A stretch of DNA of 64,000 nt. It comes from Pedobacter psychrotolerans (lineage in GTDB: Bacteria; Bacteroidota; Bacteroidia; Sphingobacteriales; Sphingobacteriaceae). The translations under genes were made by a program, and so were the position numbers. The stretch's first letter is position 1, and each line of letters opens with the position of its first letter. The DNA is taken from NCBI RefSeq assembly GCF_004340665.1, contig NZ_SLWO01000002.1, positions 57,587 through 121,586 on the forward strand. The letters run 5' to 3'. The notes under the pieces were generated by a model. The model saw only the letters and a list, made by a program, of their open reading frames with translations. It did no database searches and was not told the origin of the DNA. This document shows positions 25,194 to 34,215 of the stretch, piece after piece.

Positions 25194-27172
25194 TATACAG
25201 CCAATCTATTCAACTCAATATCGTCAGGCGTAACAAATATTAAAGGAACCTTTTCTACATCCACATAACTGCTATCCAAGCCAAAACTGCGTTCTTCTGA
25301 TAAACTTAACTTTTTAAGGATAAAATAATAATCCATAATCTGACGCTCGTAGAAACTCAGCTTAGTAAATTTAGACAGGTGTTTTTCCAACAATACAAAC
25401 CTGAAATCTCCTGCAATTTTATGTTTATTCAAAGATTTATACTGACTGGTAATGTCTATTTCTCCATTTTTCACCAATTCTTCAACCACTTTACGGTAGA
25501 GTAGGTTTACACGTTGTTCCACTCTGAAACCTAATCTAAAGTCAATTCGGATTAACTTCCCTGGGATTAAAAATTCTACTTTGTAATCCATTGTATACGG
25601 CTCATCCATTACATCAACGTGAACCAACCAATATACATCAGCTCGTTTAGGTTCTTTCTGAATAATGGAGTAAATAATCTTGGATTCTATCTCTGTTTTA
25701 AAATTTGCACTGGTTAAATAAACCAACTGTGAAGAATATTTTGGAACAGATTCATCACTACTTAATTCACTTAAAATTTGATAGTAATCTTCAATCTCCA
25801 CATATTTCACAAAACGGTTTTTAATTTTTCTGGCTACAAACCAGCTCCACATGATGGTAAACAACAATGATCCGATTAATACGGTTACCCAACCACCATG
25901 CACAAATTTGGTTAAGTTACTCACTAAAAATGTTCCTTCGATAACGATGTAAGTCAGGAAGAAAATCAAAATAGAATATTTAGGGAATCTTCTGCTCCGC
26001 AGGTAATAACTCACTAAAATAGTTGTCATTAACATGGCTATAGTGATAGATAAACCATAAGCCGCGTCCATTCGTTCAGACTCTTTAAATAATAATACGA
26101 TACCGCAGCAACCAATCCACAACATCCAGTTAATAGATGGAACATATAACTGACCTTTTGAAACCGTAGGATAAACAATTCGGATTTTTGGCCAGAGGTT
26201 TAAACGTACAGCTTCGGATATCAAAGTGAACGAACCACTAATCAATGCTTGAGAAGCAATAATTGCAGCCATAGTAGCTAAAATAACCATACCAATTTGA
26301 AACTGTTCAGGCACAATCATAAAGAAAGGATTCATTTTTGCACCAGGCATAAAATTACCTGAGTTTTGTAGTATCCAAACGCCCTGACCCAAATAGTTAA
26401 GAATTAAAGTAAGTTTAACAAAAATCCAGCTGATTCTGATATTGTTTCTTCCGCAGTGACCAAGATCGGAATATAATGCCTCGGCTCCAGTGGTACATAA
26501 GAATACACCACCCAAAATATAAAATGCATTGTGATTTGTGACCAATAAATGCATCGCATAATATGGATTCAATGCCCTTAAAATGCTAAAGTCTTTAATG
26601 ATAAAGGAAACACCTATAACCCCTAAAATAGCAAACCATACAAACATTACAGGTCCAAATAGTTTTCCAACCAGATTGGTACCAAACTGCTGAATAATAA
26701 ACAGCATGGATAAAATGGTTAAAACAATTGGGATAACCGGAACATCAAATTTACTGGTTAAACCCTCAATTGCCGAAGTTACTGTAATACTAGGTGTAAT
26801 AATTCCATCTGCTAATAAAGCACATCCACCAATAATAGCAGGAACAACGAGCCATTTAGCCTTTTTCCTTACCAAAGAGAACAATGAAAAAATACCTCCC
26901 TCTCCCTTATTATCGGCCCTCAAGGTTATAATAACATATTTGATGGTTGTTTGAAGTGTCAATGTCCAGATAATACAGGATAGTACGCCTAAAACAACAT
27001 CAGGTGTGATGGCACCGGGATTGGTAACTACACCATCTCTGACACCTAAAATAATTTTAAAAATTGCATTGAGCGTATATAGAGGCGATGTACCAATATC
27101 TCCAAATACGATTCCTAAACTGATCAGAACCCCACCGGCGGTTAATGCATTAACATTTTTATGATTTGACAC
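25193..27172 (-). CDS. kup: KUP-family potassium transporter
   Basis: Proton-coupled potassium uptake protein in the inner membrane. The 659-residue product has the family signature GIVFGDIGTSPLYTL near residue 25, about 12 helices over the first 430 residues, including GVFLCTTGAEALYSDLGHCGR, and a C-terminal cytoplasmic domain of about 220 residues. I chose GTG 27172 (MSNHKNVNALTAGG): the other candidate, TTG 27196, lies inside the -7 box TACTTTTG. The stop overlaps the start of a small membrane-protein gene. Confidence 0.93.
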   Translation of the reverse strand: MSNHKNVNALTAGGVLISLGIVFGDIGTSPLYTLNAIFKIILGVRDGVVTNPGAITPDVVLGVLSCIIWTLTLQTTIKYVIITLRADNKGEGGIFSLFSLVRKKAKWLVVPAIIGGCALLADGIITPSITVTSAIEGLTSKFDVPVIPIVLTILSMLFIIQQFGTNLVGKLFGPVMFVWFAILGVIGVSFIIKDFSILRALNPYYAMHLLVTNHNAFYILGGVFLCTTGAEALYSDLGHCGRNNIRISWIFVKLTLILNYLGQGVWILQNSGNFMPGAKMNPFFMIVPEQFQIGMVILATMAAIIASQALISGSFTLISEAVRLNLWPKIRIVYPTVSKGQLYVPSINWMLWIGCCGIVLLFKESERMDAAYGLSITIAMLMTTILVSYYLRSRRFPKYSILIFFLTYIVIEGTFLVSNLTKFVHGGWVTVLIGSLLFTIMWSWFVARKIKNRFVKYVEIEDYYQILSELSSDESVPKYSSQLVYLTSANFKTEIESKIIYSIIQKEPKRADVYWLVHVDVMDEPYTMDYKVEFLIPGKLIRIDFRLGFRVEQRVNLLYRKVVEELVKNGEIDITSQYKSLNKHKIAGDFRFVLLEKHLSKFTKLSFYERQIMDYYFILKKLSLSEERSFGLDSSYVDVEKVPLIFVTPDDIELNRLAV

Positions 27173-27193
27173 TTTTATGTTTTTTAGTGGGGG

Positions 27194-27201
27194 CAAAAGT
27201 A
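27194..27201 (-). promoter_or_regulatory. -7 box TACTTTTG of kup
   Basis: Exact TAnnTTTG match on the minus strand, 21 bases upstream of GTG 27172. It overlaps the alternative TTG start at 27196, which argues for the GTG start. Confidence 0.6.
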
Positions 27202-27330
27202 AACTATGTCTAACAAATTAACAACCAAATTATTGTGTATTTTTAACATGATTGAAAACAGGTATTTTTGTTAAATTGTGTTAAAATATAGCTTTCAAAC
27301 AAAATGTTTAATTTCTTTGTTTAAAATTAA

Positions 27331-27338
27331 TACATTTG
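27331..27338 (+). promoter_or_regulatory. -7 box TACATTTG of the type IX cargo gene
   Basis: Exact TAnnTTTG match, 13 bases upstream of ATG 27352. Confidence 0.5.
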
Positions 27339-27351
27339 CTTCACCAATTTG

Positions 27352-27885
27352 ATGAAACTCTACACTAGGATAACGTTACTCACAAAATTTATATGCACAT
27401 TGTGTATGGTTTTGTTGTGTAGTTTAAATTCCTGGTCGCAACAAGCCGATAGTATTCACATCAGCTTAAAAAATAAATCAAAAAAATCAATCAGAGTACC
27501 AGAAATAAAGGCAAATATCGAATCTTATAAACCGATGTTTGGTACATTTGGCTATTCTGGAGTTTACAATTCCTATTCAAGCGTTACAAAAAGCGTTACT
27601 GTTGCTCCAGCAAAAGATAAATTGTTAACAGTCGTAAAAATTTATCCCAATCCAGTTGAAGATCAATTAAATATCATTTTAGCTATTGGCAAAGATGGTA
27701 CCCAAACCACAATAAAAATTATAGATTTATTAGGTAATGAAGTGGTTACACTTTCAAATGAACGCTTAAATGCTGGAGAGCAAACCAAAAGCTTCAATAT
27801 TCCAAGCCGTCTAAATGCAGGCATCTACTTTTTAAGGGTAACAGCAGGGTCAGAAAGCCAGGTAAAACGAATCTCAGTTTTATAA
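27352..27885 (+). CDS. Small protein with type IX secretion sorting domain
   Basis: The 177-residue product has a signal peptide (about residues 1-30, ending NSWSQQ), a short Ser/Lys-rich middle, and a C-terminal Por secretion tail: VVKIYPNPVEDQLNI, TTIKIIDLLGNEVVTL, LNAGIYFLRV and a basic end KRISVL. This type A domain directs proteins through the type IX system to the cell surface. The cargo part is only about 60 residues with no recognisable domain. ATG 27352 preferred over the adjacent TTG. Confidence 0.85.
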   Translation: MKLYTRITLLTKFICTLCMVLLCSLNSWSQQADSIHISLKNKSKKSIRVPEIKANIESYKPMFGTFGYSGVYNSYSSVTKSVTVAPAKDKLLTVVKIYPNPVEDQLNIILAIGKDGTQTTIKIIDLLGNEVVTLSNERLNAGEQTKSFNIPSRLNAGIYFLRVTAGSESQVKRISVL

Positions 27886-27953
27886 AATCATTTTCTTTTC
27901 TATTTTTGGAAAGGTATGAGCGATCTCATACCCACACTCTATACCCATAAGAA

Positions 27954-28565
27954 ATGAAAATTATAGCCATAGGCCGGAATTATGCTGAACACGCTAAGGA
28001 ACTAAATAATCCCGTTCCAACTACTCCGGTCATTTTTATGAAGCCAGATACGGCCTTATTAAAAGATAACAAACCTTTCTACCTTCCCGATTTTTCTGAC
28101 GACATTCATTATGAACTTGAAGTGGTTTTAAAAATATGCAAGGAAGGAAAGCACATCGCCGAAAAATTTGCTTCAAATTATTATGACGAGATTGGTTTAG
28201 GAATTGATTTTACAGCCCGCGACATCCAAAGTAAACACAAGGAAAAAGGCCTCCCATGGGAGTTGGCCAAAGGCTTTGACCATTCTGCACCCGTAAGTAT
28301 CTTTTTGCCTAAGAGCGATTTTGAAAATTTATACCTTTTGGACTTTGAATTAAAAATTAATGGTGAAACACGCCAGCATGGCCACACTAAAGATTTATTG
28401 TTCTCCTTCGAAAAGATCATCAGCTTTGTTTCGAAGTATATTACTTTAAAAAAAGGTGATTTGATTTTTACAGGTACACCTGAAGGGGTTGGCCGTGTTA
28501 ATCAAGGTGATAAGTTAGCCGCGTGGCTAAATGGCAAACAACTTTTAAATTTTGAAGTTAAATAA
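27954..28565 (+). CDS. Fumarylacetoacetate hydrolase family protein
   Basis: Short FAH-fold enzyme of 203 residues. The metal-binding glutamates are visible in DIHYELEVVL, along with GLGIDFTARDIQ, GLPWELAKGFDHSAPVS and LKKGDLIFTGTPEGVG. Family members act as acylpyruvases, oxaloacetate decarboxylases or hydroxyheptadienedioate isomerases; the sequence alone does not choose between them. It lies 3 bp before the M23 peptidase gene, so the two are probably cotranscribed. Confidence 0.88.
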   Translation: MKIIAIGRNYAEHAKELNNPVPTTPVIFMKPDTALLKDNKPFYLPDFSDDIHYELEVVLKICKEGKHIAEKFASNYYDEIGLGIDFTARDIQSKHKEKGLPWELAKGFDHSAPVSIFLPKSDFENLYLLDFELKINGETRQHGHTKDLLFSFEKIISFVSKYITLKKGDLIFTGTPEGVGRVNQGDKLAAWLNGKQLLNFEVK

Positions 28566-28568
28566 GGA

Positions 28569-30302
28569 ATGATTAAAAAACCGATCCTGAATCTATTTAA
28601 TATCTCACTTTTTATTTGTTGTTCTATAACCACTAATGTGCTTCATGCGCAGCAAATATTCAGCAACAATAAATATCCCATTACAGATTTCAGACAACCA
28701 CTGGATATCACTCCTCCCGCCCTCGCAGGTTCCTTTGGAGAAATAAGAGGCAACCACTTTCACTCAGGTGTGGATTTTAGAACCAATCAAAGAGAAGGCT
28801 ATCCGGTTTATGCAGTTGCAGACGGCTACATTTCGAGGTTAAGGGTTCAAAATAGTGGCTTCGGACAGGCACTTTATATCAATCACCCAAATGGTTTTAC
28901 TACAGTGTATGGGCACTTACAACGGTTTTCACCAAAAATTGCCACTATTGTAAAAAATCTGGAGTATGAGAAGAAATCATTTGAGATTGATGAATTTCCA
29001 GATGCAACACTTATTCCGGTACATAAAGGTGAAGTAATTGCCTGGTCAGGTAACCGCGGCAGTTCTGGTGGCCCGCATTTACATTTTGAAATCAGGGATA
29101 CCAAAACCGAAGAGACTATTAACCCACAGTTCTTTGGAATTATCATCCCGGATAACATCCCTCCAGTTATTCATGGTTTATACGTTTACCGTTTAAACGG
29201 CAAAACATTTAATGAATTTACACCTAAACAAGCTATTGGCATTACGGGTGCAAATGGAAATTATAAAGCTGTTGCACCAGTTAGTTTAACTGGTGAAGTT
29301 GGTTTTGGAGTAGTTACCACAGATCGGCATAATGGTGCATCTGGCACAAATGGTGTGTATTCTATTCAACTGGAACTGGATGGAAAGATGATTTATACTT
29401 CTGCACTGGAGCGTTTTGCTTTCGAAAACAGTAAAGCGATTAATTCACATATTGATTATCCAACATACCTCAATACCAAAAGAAGTATTCAGAAGAGTTT
29501 TATCGATCCTGGAAACCCGTTAAAAATTTACAGCGGATTGGTAAACAGCGGAAAAATTAATTTTAATGATGGCGGCACGCATCAGCTTCGCTATATCATA
29601 ACAGATTCTAAAGGCAATTCTTCCATTTTACCTTTTACCGTAAATGCAGGAAATGCACCATCCGTGGCACCAATTACTCCATCAGGCCTTATCTATCCGT
29701 ACAATAAAGTAAATGAATTTAATACGGAGGATATTAAAGTGGTGTTTCCAAAAGGAACTTTGTATAATGATTTAAACTTTGTTTATAAAAAGCTTCCAAA
29801 ACCAGCAGGAAATGCATGGTCCGCTATCCATCAAATTCACAACCGATATACCCCACTTCATGTTGGTTTTGATTTATGGATTAAAGCCGATCAGCTTCCG
29901 GAGAATTTAAGATCAAAAGCACTAATCGTCAATTCAAATGGCTCTACACAGGGCGGTTCCTATGATAACGGCTTCGTAAAAGCAACACCAAGAAACTTCG
30001 GCAGTTTTTACATTGCAGTTGATACCATTGCTCCACGGATTTCACCAATTAATATTGCCGATGGAAAAAGCATGGCTGGTTTATCAAAAATGATTTTTAA
30101 AATCAGTGATAATTTATCGGGAATTAAAAGTTTTAACGGCTACCTGGATAGCAAATGGATATTAATGGAATTTGATGCAAAAACTGCAACACTTTGGCAC
30201 AGCTTTGATGAGCGAACTACAACAGGCAAGCATTCATTTGAACTCGTCGTTATTGATATGAAAGAAAACGTAAGACGATACACGATACATTTTTCCAAAT
30301 AA
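28569..30302 (+). CDS. M23-family peptidoglycan metallopeptidase
   Basis: Secreted LytM/M23-type endopeptidase, likely acting on peptidoglycan cross-links. The 577-residue product has an N-terminal signal segment, then the M23 domain with zinc ligands in NHFHSGVDF and GGPHLHFEIRD (about residues 60-190). The remaining 380 residues are beta-rich, of Ig-like character (GEVGFGVVTTDRHNGASG, IAPRISPINIADG), and probably mediate wall or partner binding. It starts 3 bp after the FAH gene. Confidence 0.88.
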   Translation: MIKKPILNLFNISLFICCSITTNVLHAQQIFSNNKYPITDFRQPLDITPPALAGSFGEIRGNHFHSGVDFRTNQREGYPVYAVADGYISRLRVQNSGFGQALYINHPNGFTTVYGHLQRFSPKIATIVKNLEYEKKSFEIDEFPDATLIPVHKGEVIAWSGNRGSSGGPHLHFEIRDTKTEETINPQFFGIIIPDNIPPVIHGLYVYRLNGKTFNEFTPKQAIGITGANGNYKAVAPVSLTGEVGFGVVTTDRHNGASGTNGVYSIQLELDGKMIYTSALERFAFENSKAINSHIDYPTYLNTKRSIQKSFIDPGNPLKIYSGLVNSGKINFNDGGTHQLRYIITDSKGNSSILPFTVNAGNAPSVAPITPSGLIYPYNKVNEFNTEDIKVVFPKGTLYNDLNFVYKKLPKPAGNAWSAIHQIHNRYTPLHVGFDLWIKADQLPENLRSKALIVNSNGSTQGGSYDNGFVKATPRNFGSFYIAVDTIAPRISPINIADGKSMAGLSKMIFKISDNLSGIKSFNGYLDSKWILMEFDAKTATLWHSFDERTTTGKHSFELVVIDMKENVRRYTIHFSK

Positions 30303-30424
30303 ATGGTAAAAATGTTTTAAAATGTCATCTTTTAAATCCCTGTGAACAGGATAGTAATTTAAACTGTTTACATTGCAGCATTAATTAATAGATCCATGAA
30401 CATCAAAATTCAATCATTTTATAT

Positions 30425-30889
30425 ATGGCAGAATTAAAAGAAGGTGACCCGGCACCAGCAATTACATCAAAAAATCAAAGCGGAAATGAAGTTTCGCTAA
30501 ATGATTACAAGGGTAAAACCGTAGTGCTTTATTTTTACCCTAAAGATGATACCCCTGGCTGCACAGCTGAAGCTTGCGATTTCAGGGATAATTATCAAGG
30601 CCTTCAAGCCAAGGGTATTGTGGTTTTAGGTGTAAGTATAGATGATGAAAAATCACATCAGAAATTTATTACCAAACACAACCTGCCTTTTACCTTACTG
30701 GCAGATACCGACCAGAAAATCGTAAATGATTATGGCGTATGGGTAGAAAAAAACATGTACGGAAAGAAATATATGGGTACCGCTCGTACAACATTTATTA
30801 TAGATGGTGAAGGTAAAATTGCCCACATTATTAAAAAAGTTGACACCAAAAATTCAACCCAACAGGTACTCGATTTAATCAATAACTAA
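30425..30889 (+). CDS. bcp: Thioredoxin-dependent thiol peroxidase
   Basis: Peroxiredoxin of the BCP/PrxQ type that reduces hydroperoxides. The 154-residue product has YPKDDTPGCTAEACDFRD with peroxidatic Cys46 and resolving Cys51 five residues later, plus GVSIDDEKSHQKF and GTARTTFIID. Cytoplasmic, no signal peptide. Length and motifs are standard. Confidence 0.95.
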   Translation: MAELKEGDPAPAITSKNQSGNEVSLNDYKGKTVVLYFYPKDDTPGCTAEACDFRDNYQGLQAKGIVVLGVSIDDEKSHQKFITKHNLPFTLLADTDQKIVNDYGVWVEKNMYGKKYMGTARTTFIIDGEGKIAHIIKKVDTKNSTQQVLDLINN

Positions 30890-30912
30890 TTATGATATAG
30901 CAAGTAAAATAT

Positions 30913-30920
30913 TAACTTTG
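30913..30920 (+). promoter_or_regulatory. -7 box TAACTTTG of the transketolase genes
   Basis: Exact TAnnTTTG match, 25 bases upstream of ATG 30946. It sits inside an imperfect inverted repeat (TAGCAAGT before, ACTTTGCTA after). Confidence 0.5.
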
Positions 30921-30945
30921 CTATGTAACAACAACCTCATATTTA

Positions 30946-31791
30946 ATGAAACATACAATTAAAGAGCTAGAAGATATTGCCTCGCAAATCAGAAGAGATA
31001 TTGTAAGAATGGTTCACGGATGTCAGTCTGGACACCCAGGCGCTTCGCTTGGATGTGCTGATTTCTTTACGGCTTTATATTTTGAAGTATTGAACCATAA
31101 AACAGATTTTACCATGGAAGGTGCCGGAGAAGATTTATTCTTCTTATCCAACGGACACATATCTCCGGTATGGTACAGCACACTTGCACATGCTGGCTAT
31201 TTTGATAAAAGCGAATTAGTTACCTTCCGTAAACTGGGTTCAAGATTACAAGGACACCCAACCACACATGAACATTTACCTGGAATTCGCATTGCATCAG
31301 GATCATTAGGTCAGGGATTATCAGTTGCTATCGGTGCAGCTTTAGCAAAAAAATTAAACGGTGATCAATCTCATATTTTTGCATTACTTGGTGATGGAGA
31401 ATTACAGGAAGGACAAAACTGGGAAGCAGCTATGTTTGCTCCTTTTAATAAAGTAGACCATTTAATTGCATCAGTTGATTATAATGGACAACAAATTGAT
31501 GGACCCACCAGTAAAGTACTTGCCTTAGACGATTTACAAGCAAAATTTGAAGCTTTTGGATGGCACGTAATCAATACCGATGGTAATGATATGCAGGCTA
31601 TTGTTGAAGGTTTACATTATGCTAAAACACTGACTGGAAAAGGTAAGCCAATTTTAAATTTAATGAGCACACAAATGGGTGCTGGTGTTGATTATATGGT
31701 TGGTTCGCATAAATGGCATGGTACAGCACCAAATGATGAGCAATTGGCTTCAGCATTGGCGCAGTTACCAGAAACTTTAGGGGACTATTAA
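30946..31791 (+). CDS. Transketolase, N-terminal (thiamine diphosphate) subunit
   Basis: First half of a two-gene transketolase of the non-oxidative pentose phosphate pathway. The 281-residue product carries the TPP-binding part: HPGASLGCADFFTALYF, GSLGQGLSVAIGAALAKK and the GDG motif LLGDGELQEGQNWEAAMFA, ending in GVDYMVGSHKWHGTAPNDEQ. The split form is a common natural arrangement and not a broken gene: both halves begin with proper starts and have complete domains. Confidence 0.93.
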   Translation: MKHTIKELEDIASQIRRDIVRMVHGCQSGHPGASLGCADFFTALYFEVLNHKTDFTMEGAGEDLFFLSNGHISPVWYSTLAHAGYFDKSELVTFRKLGSRLQGHPTTHEHLPGIRIASGSLGQGLSVAIGAALAKKLNGDQSHIFALLGDGELQEGQNWEAAMFAPFNKVDHLIASVDYNGQQIDGPTSKVLALDDLQAKFEAFGWHVINTDGNDMQAIVEGLHYAKTLTGKGKPILNLMSTQMGAGVDYMVGSHKWHGTAPNDEQLASALAQLPETLGDY

Positions 31792-31794
31792 ACT

Positions 31795-31885
31795 AGATTT
31801 GAGACAATAGACATGAGATTTGAGACGAATTGTCGCCTGATCTCACATCTAAAATCTCATATCTAAAACACAATGAAAACCTGCG
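31795..31885. repeat. Simple-word inverted repeat between the transketolase halves
   Basis: The 132-bp gap between the two subunit genes contains GAGATTTGAGAC-type words on the left (GATTTGAGACAATAGAC, ATGAGATTTGAGACG) and their complements on the right (GATCTCACATCTAAAATCTC). The halves can fold into an imperfect hairpin. It may set the relative expression of the subunits or simply be a mobile simple repeat. Confidence 0.5.
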
Positions 31886-31923
31886 AAGCAAGCTTGAACG
31901 CAGCTAATTAAAAATATAATATC

Positions 31924-32883
31924 GTGAAAAAATACACATACACAGAGAAAAAAGACACACGTTCGGGATTTGGTGCTGGCTTACATGAAGCCGGAAAGAA
32001 AAACGAAAACGTAGTTGCATTATGTGCTGATTTAGTGGGATCGCTTAAAATGGATGCTTTCATTAAGGATTTCCCTGAGCGTTTTACACAAGTTGGTATT
32101 GCAGAAGCCAATATGATTGGGATTGCAGCCGGTATGACCATTGGTGGTAAAATTCCCTTCACCGGAACCTTTGCCAACTTTTCAACAGGTCGTGTTTACG
32201 ATCAGATTCGTCAATCGGTAGCCTATTCTAATAAAAATGTTAAAATTTGTGCTTCACATGCAGGTTTAACACTTGGTGAAGATGGTGCAACTCACCAGAT
32301 TCTAGAAGATATCGGTTTAATGAAAATGTTGCCAGGAATGGTGGTGATCAATCCTTGCGATTATAACCAAACCAAAGCTGCAACCATGGCCATTGCAGAA
32401 TACGAAGGTCCGGTTTATTTACGTTTTGGACGCCCCGTAATTCCAGTATTTACAGATCCTGATCAAAAATTTGAGATTGGTAAAGCATGGATGGTGAACG
32501 AAGGAACTGATGTAACCATTATTGCTACCGGCCATATGGTTTGGAAAGCAATTGAAGCAGGTGAGCAATTGGCTGAACTGGGTATTGATGCAGAAATCAT
32601 CAACATTCACACCATCAAACCTTTAGATGATGAAGCCATTTTGAAATCAGTTAAGAAAACAGGTTGCGTAGTTACCTGTGAGGAACACAACAAATTTGGC
32701 GGTTTAGGTGAAAGTGTTGCACGTTTACTAACGACTGAATTACCTACTCCACAAGAATTTGTAGCTACAAATGATACTTTTGGTGAAAGCGGTACACCTG
32801 ATCAATTAATGTCTAAATATGGCTTAGATGCGGTAAACATTGTTGAAGCAGTTCAAAAAGTAATCGGCAGAAAAAAAGCATAA
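31924..32883 (+). CDS. Transketolase, C-terminal (pyrimidine-binding) subunit
   Basis: Second half of the transketolase. The 319-residue product has the Pyr domain (VVALCADLVGSLKMDAF, the cofactor-activating acidic residue in GIAEANMIGIAAGM, FTGTFANFSTGRVYDQIRQSVAYS) and the C-terminal transketolase domain (TDVTIIATGHMVWKAIEAGEQL, CEEHNKFGGLGESVA). It pairs with the preceding gene to form one active site at the interface. The start codon is GTG 31924. A terminator follows at 32897. Confidence 0.93.
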   Translation: MKKYTYTEKKDTRSGFGAGLHEAGKKNENVVALCADLVGSLKMDAFIKDFPERFTQVGIAEANMIGIAAGMTIGGKIPFTGTFANFSTGRVYDQIRQSVAYSNKNVKICASHAGLTLGEDGATHQILEDIGLMKMLPGMVVINPCDYNQTKAATMAIAEYEGPVYLRFGRPVIPVFTDPDQKFEIGKAWMVNEGTDVTIIATGHMVWKAIEAGEQLAELGIDAEIINIHTIKPLDDEAILKSVKKTGCVVTCEEHNKFGGLGESVARLLTTELPTPQEFVATNDTFGESGTPDQLMSKYGLDAVNIVEAVQKVIGRKKA

Positions 32884-32896
32884 ATTAAATCACTTT

Positions 32897-32946
32897 AAAG
32901 GCACGAAGCACACTAATAAAAATTGGTAGTCTTGGTGCCTTTTTGG
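32897..32946 (+). terminator. Terminator after the transketolase genes
   Basis: AAAGGCACGAAG (32897-32908) pairs with CTTGGTGCCTTT (32931-32942) with one mismatch, followed by a T run. The loop is long (about 22 bases). Confidence 0.7.
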
Positions 32947-32968
32947 TAGTAAATACTAATATTCCTCG

Positions 32969-33529
32969 ATGAAACCAATTGAAGATTCGCAAATTCTTGA
33001 AATGTTTGCCATCGAGAAAACCCGCGATGAGGCTTTCAATTTACTTTTAAAAAAATATCAGCAGAAAATTTATTGGCACATCAGGCGATTGGTACTTAAC
33101 CATGATGACTGTGACGATTTGTTACAAGAGGTTTTTGTAAAGGTGTGGAAGAATCTTGATAAATTTAGAAATGACTCGCAACTGTATACCTGGATTTATC
33201 GCATTGCTACTAACGAATCCATTACTTTCCTTAACAAGCAAAAGCTAAAAAACAACACGCCTCTGGATGAGGTATCTTCAGAATTGGCTGAAAACCTTGT
33301 AGCTTCTTCTTACTTCAATGGAGATAAATTAGAATTAAAGTTGCAAAAAGCCATTCTTACCCTTCCCGAAAAACAACGCCTGATCTTTAACATGAAATAT
33401 TTTGGAGATATGAAATATGAAGAAATTTCGCAGGTATTGGGAACATCAGTTGGGGCTTTAAAAGCATCTTTTCATATTGCTGCAAAAAAAATTGAAGCTT
33501 TTATCACAAATGATGAAATAGATTATTAA
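32969..33529 (+). CDS. ECF-type RNA polymerase sigma factor
   Basis: The 186-residue product has sigma region 2 (DDLLQEVFVKVWKNLDKF, TWIYRIATNESITFLNKQK) and region 4 (ILTLPEKQRLIFNMKYFGDMKYEEISQVLGTSVGALKASF), the standard ECF layout. It is followed by a single-helix membrane protein with a cytoplasmic N-terminus and a small periplasmic protein, forming a sigma / putative anti-sigma / sensor operon. The signal is not evident from sequence. Confidence 0.93.
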   Translation: MKPIEDSQILEMFAIEKTRDEAFNLLLKKYQQKIYWHIRRLVLNHDDCDDLLQEVFVKVWKNLDKFRNDSQLYTWIYRIATNESITFLNKQKLKNNTPLDEVSSELAENLVASSYFNGDKLELKLQKAILTLPEKQRLIFNMKYFGDMKYEEISQVLGTSVGALKASFHIAAKKIEAFITNDEIDY

Positions 33530-33562
33530 ACCTTTTCACTCTAATTGTATCCTATATCTGTG

Positions 33563-34213
33563 ATGAATGAAAATATAGAAAATAACGATTGGAAAAAGGA
33601 TGTTCCTGCCCTAACCGCAATGCAGAAACGCAATCCTTTTATTATTCCAAATGGATATTTCGACAGTGTGGAGGATAGAGTGAAGTCTGCTATCTTTATA
33701 GATGGTTTGAATAAAGAATTGAGTGGCGATAGTTTTGAGGTTCCACAAAATTATTTTGAAAATCTCTACGAGCGTATCCAAACAAATGTTAAGTTATCAG
33801 CGCTGCCAAAAGCCGAGCAATCTTTTTCTGTTCCAGAACAATATTTTGAGGGCTTAAAGCATAAAATTACAAACAGAATAGCTGCTGAGCAACCTATAAA
33901 AACTGTAAAAATTATCCCGCTTTGGAGACGAAACATTTTAAAATATGCTAGTGCAGCCTGCTTCGTTTTAATGGCATCATTTGGTGCTTATTTCTATCAA
34001 AACAACGCATCATCAATACCTGCTCAAACCTCATCTGCAGAACTTTCAAACGATCAACTGCTGTATGATATTGATGAAAACACCATCATTGAGCATTTAG
34101 AGGAACAAAATACCACATCAGCAAATAATACTTCTGCGTCAGATACAGAAATGGAAAACTATCTATTGAGCAATTTCTCTTCGAGTGATTTATCTCATGA
34201 ATTAAATAACTAA
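33563..34213 (+). CDS. Putative membrane anti-sigma factor with three internal repeats
   Basis: The 216-residue product has three related segments in its cytoplasmic N-terminal part: NPFIIPNGYFDSVEDRV (about 24-40), DSFEVPQNYFENLYERI (about 56-72) and QSFSVPEQYFEGLKHKI (about 86-102). A basic linker, one membrane helix (about 126-145) and an acidic Ser/Thr-rich periplasmic tail follow. It begins 33 bp after the sigma gene and ends 2 bp before the next. An anti-sigma role is inferred from topology and context; no zinc-type anti-sigma motif is visible. ATG 33563 preferred over TTG 33545. Confidence 0.75.
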   Translation: MNENIENNDWKKDVPALTAMQKRNPFIIPNGYFDSVEDRVKSAIFIDGLNKELSGDSFEVPQNYFENLYERIQTNVKLSALPKAEQSFSVPEQYFEGLKHKITNRIAAEQPIKTVKIIPLWRRNILKYASAACFVLMASFGAYFYQNNASSIPAQTSSAELSNDQLLYDIDENTIIEHLEEQNTTSANNTSASDTEMENYLLSNFSSSDLSHELNN

Positions 34214-34215
34214 TA

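Noticed and set aside
30946..32883. Transketolase split by a mutation
   Set aside because: Both halves have complete domains, proper starts and a spacer between them; two-subunit transketolases are a known natural form.
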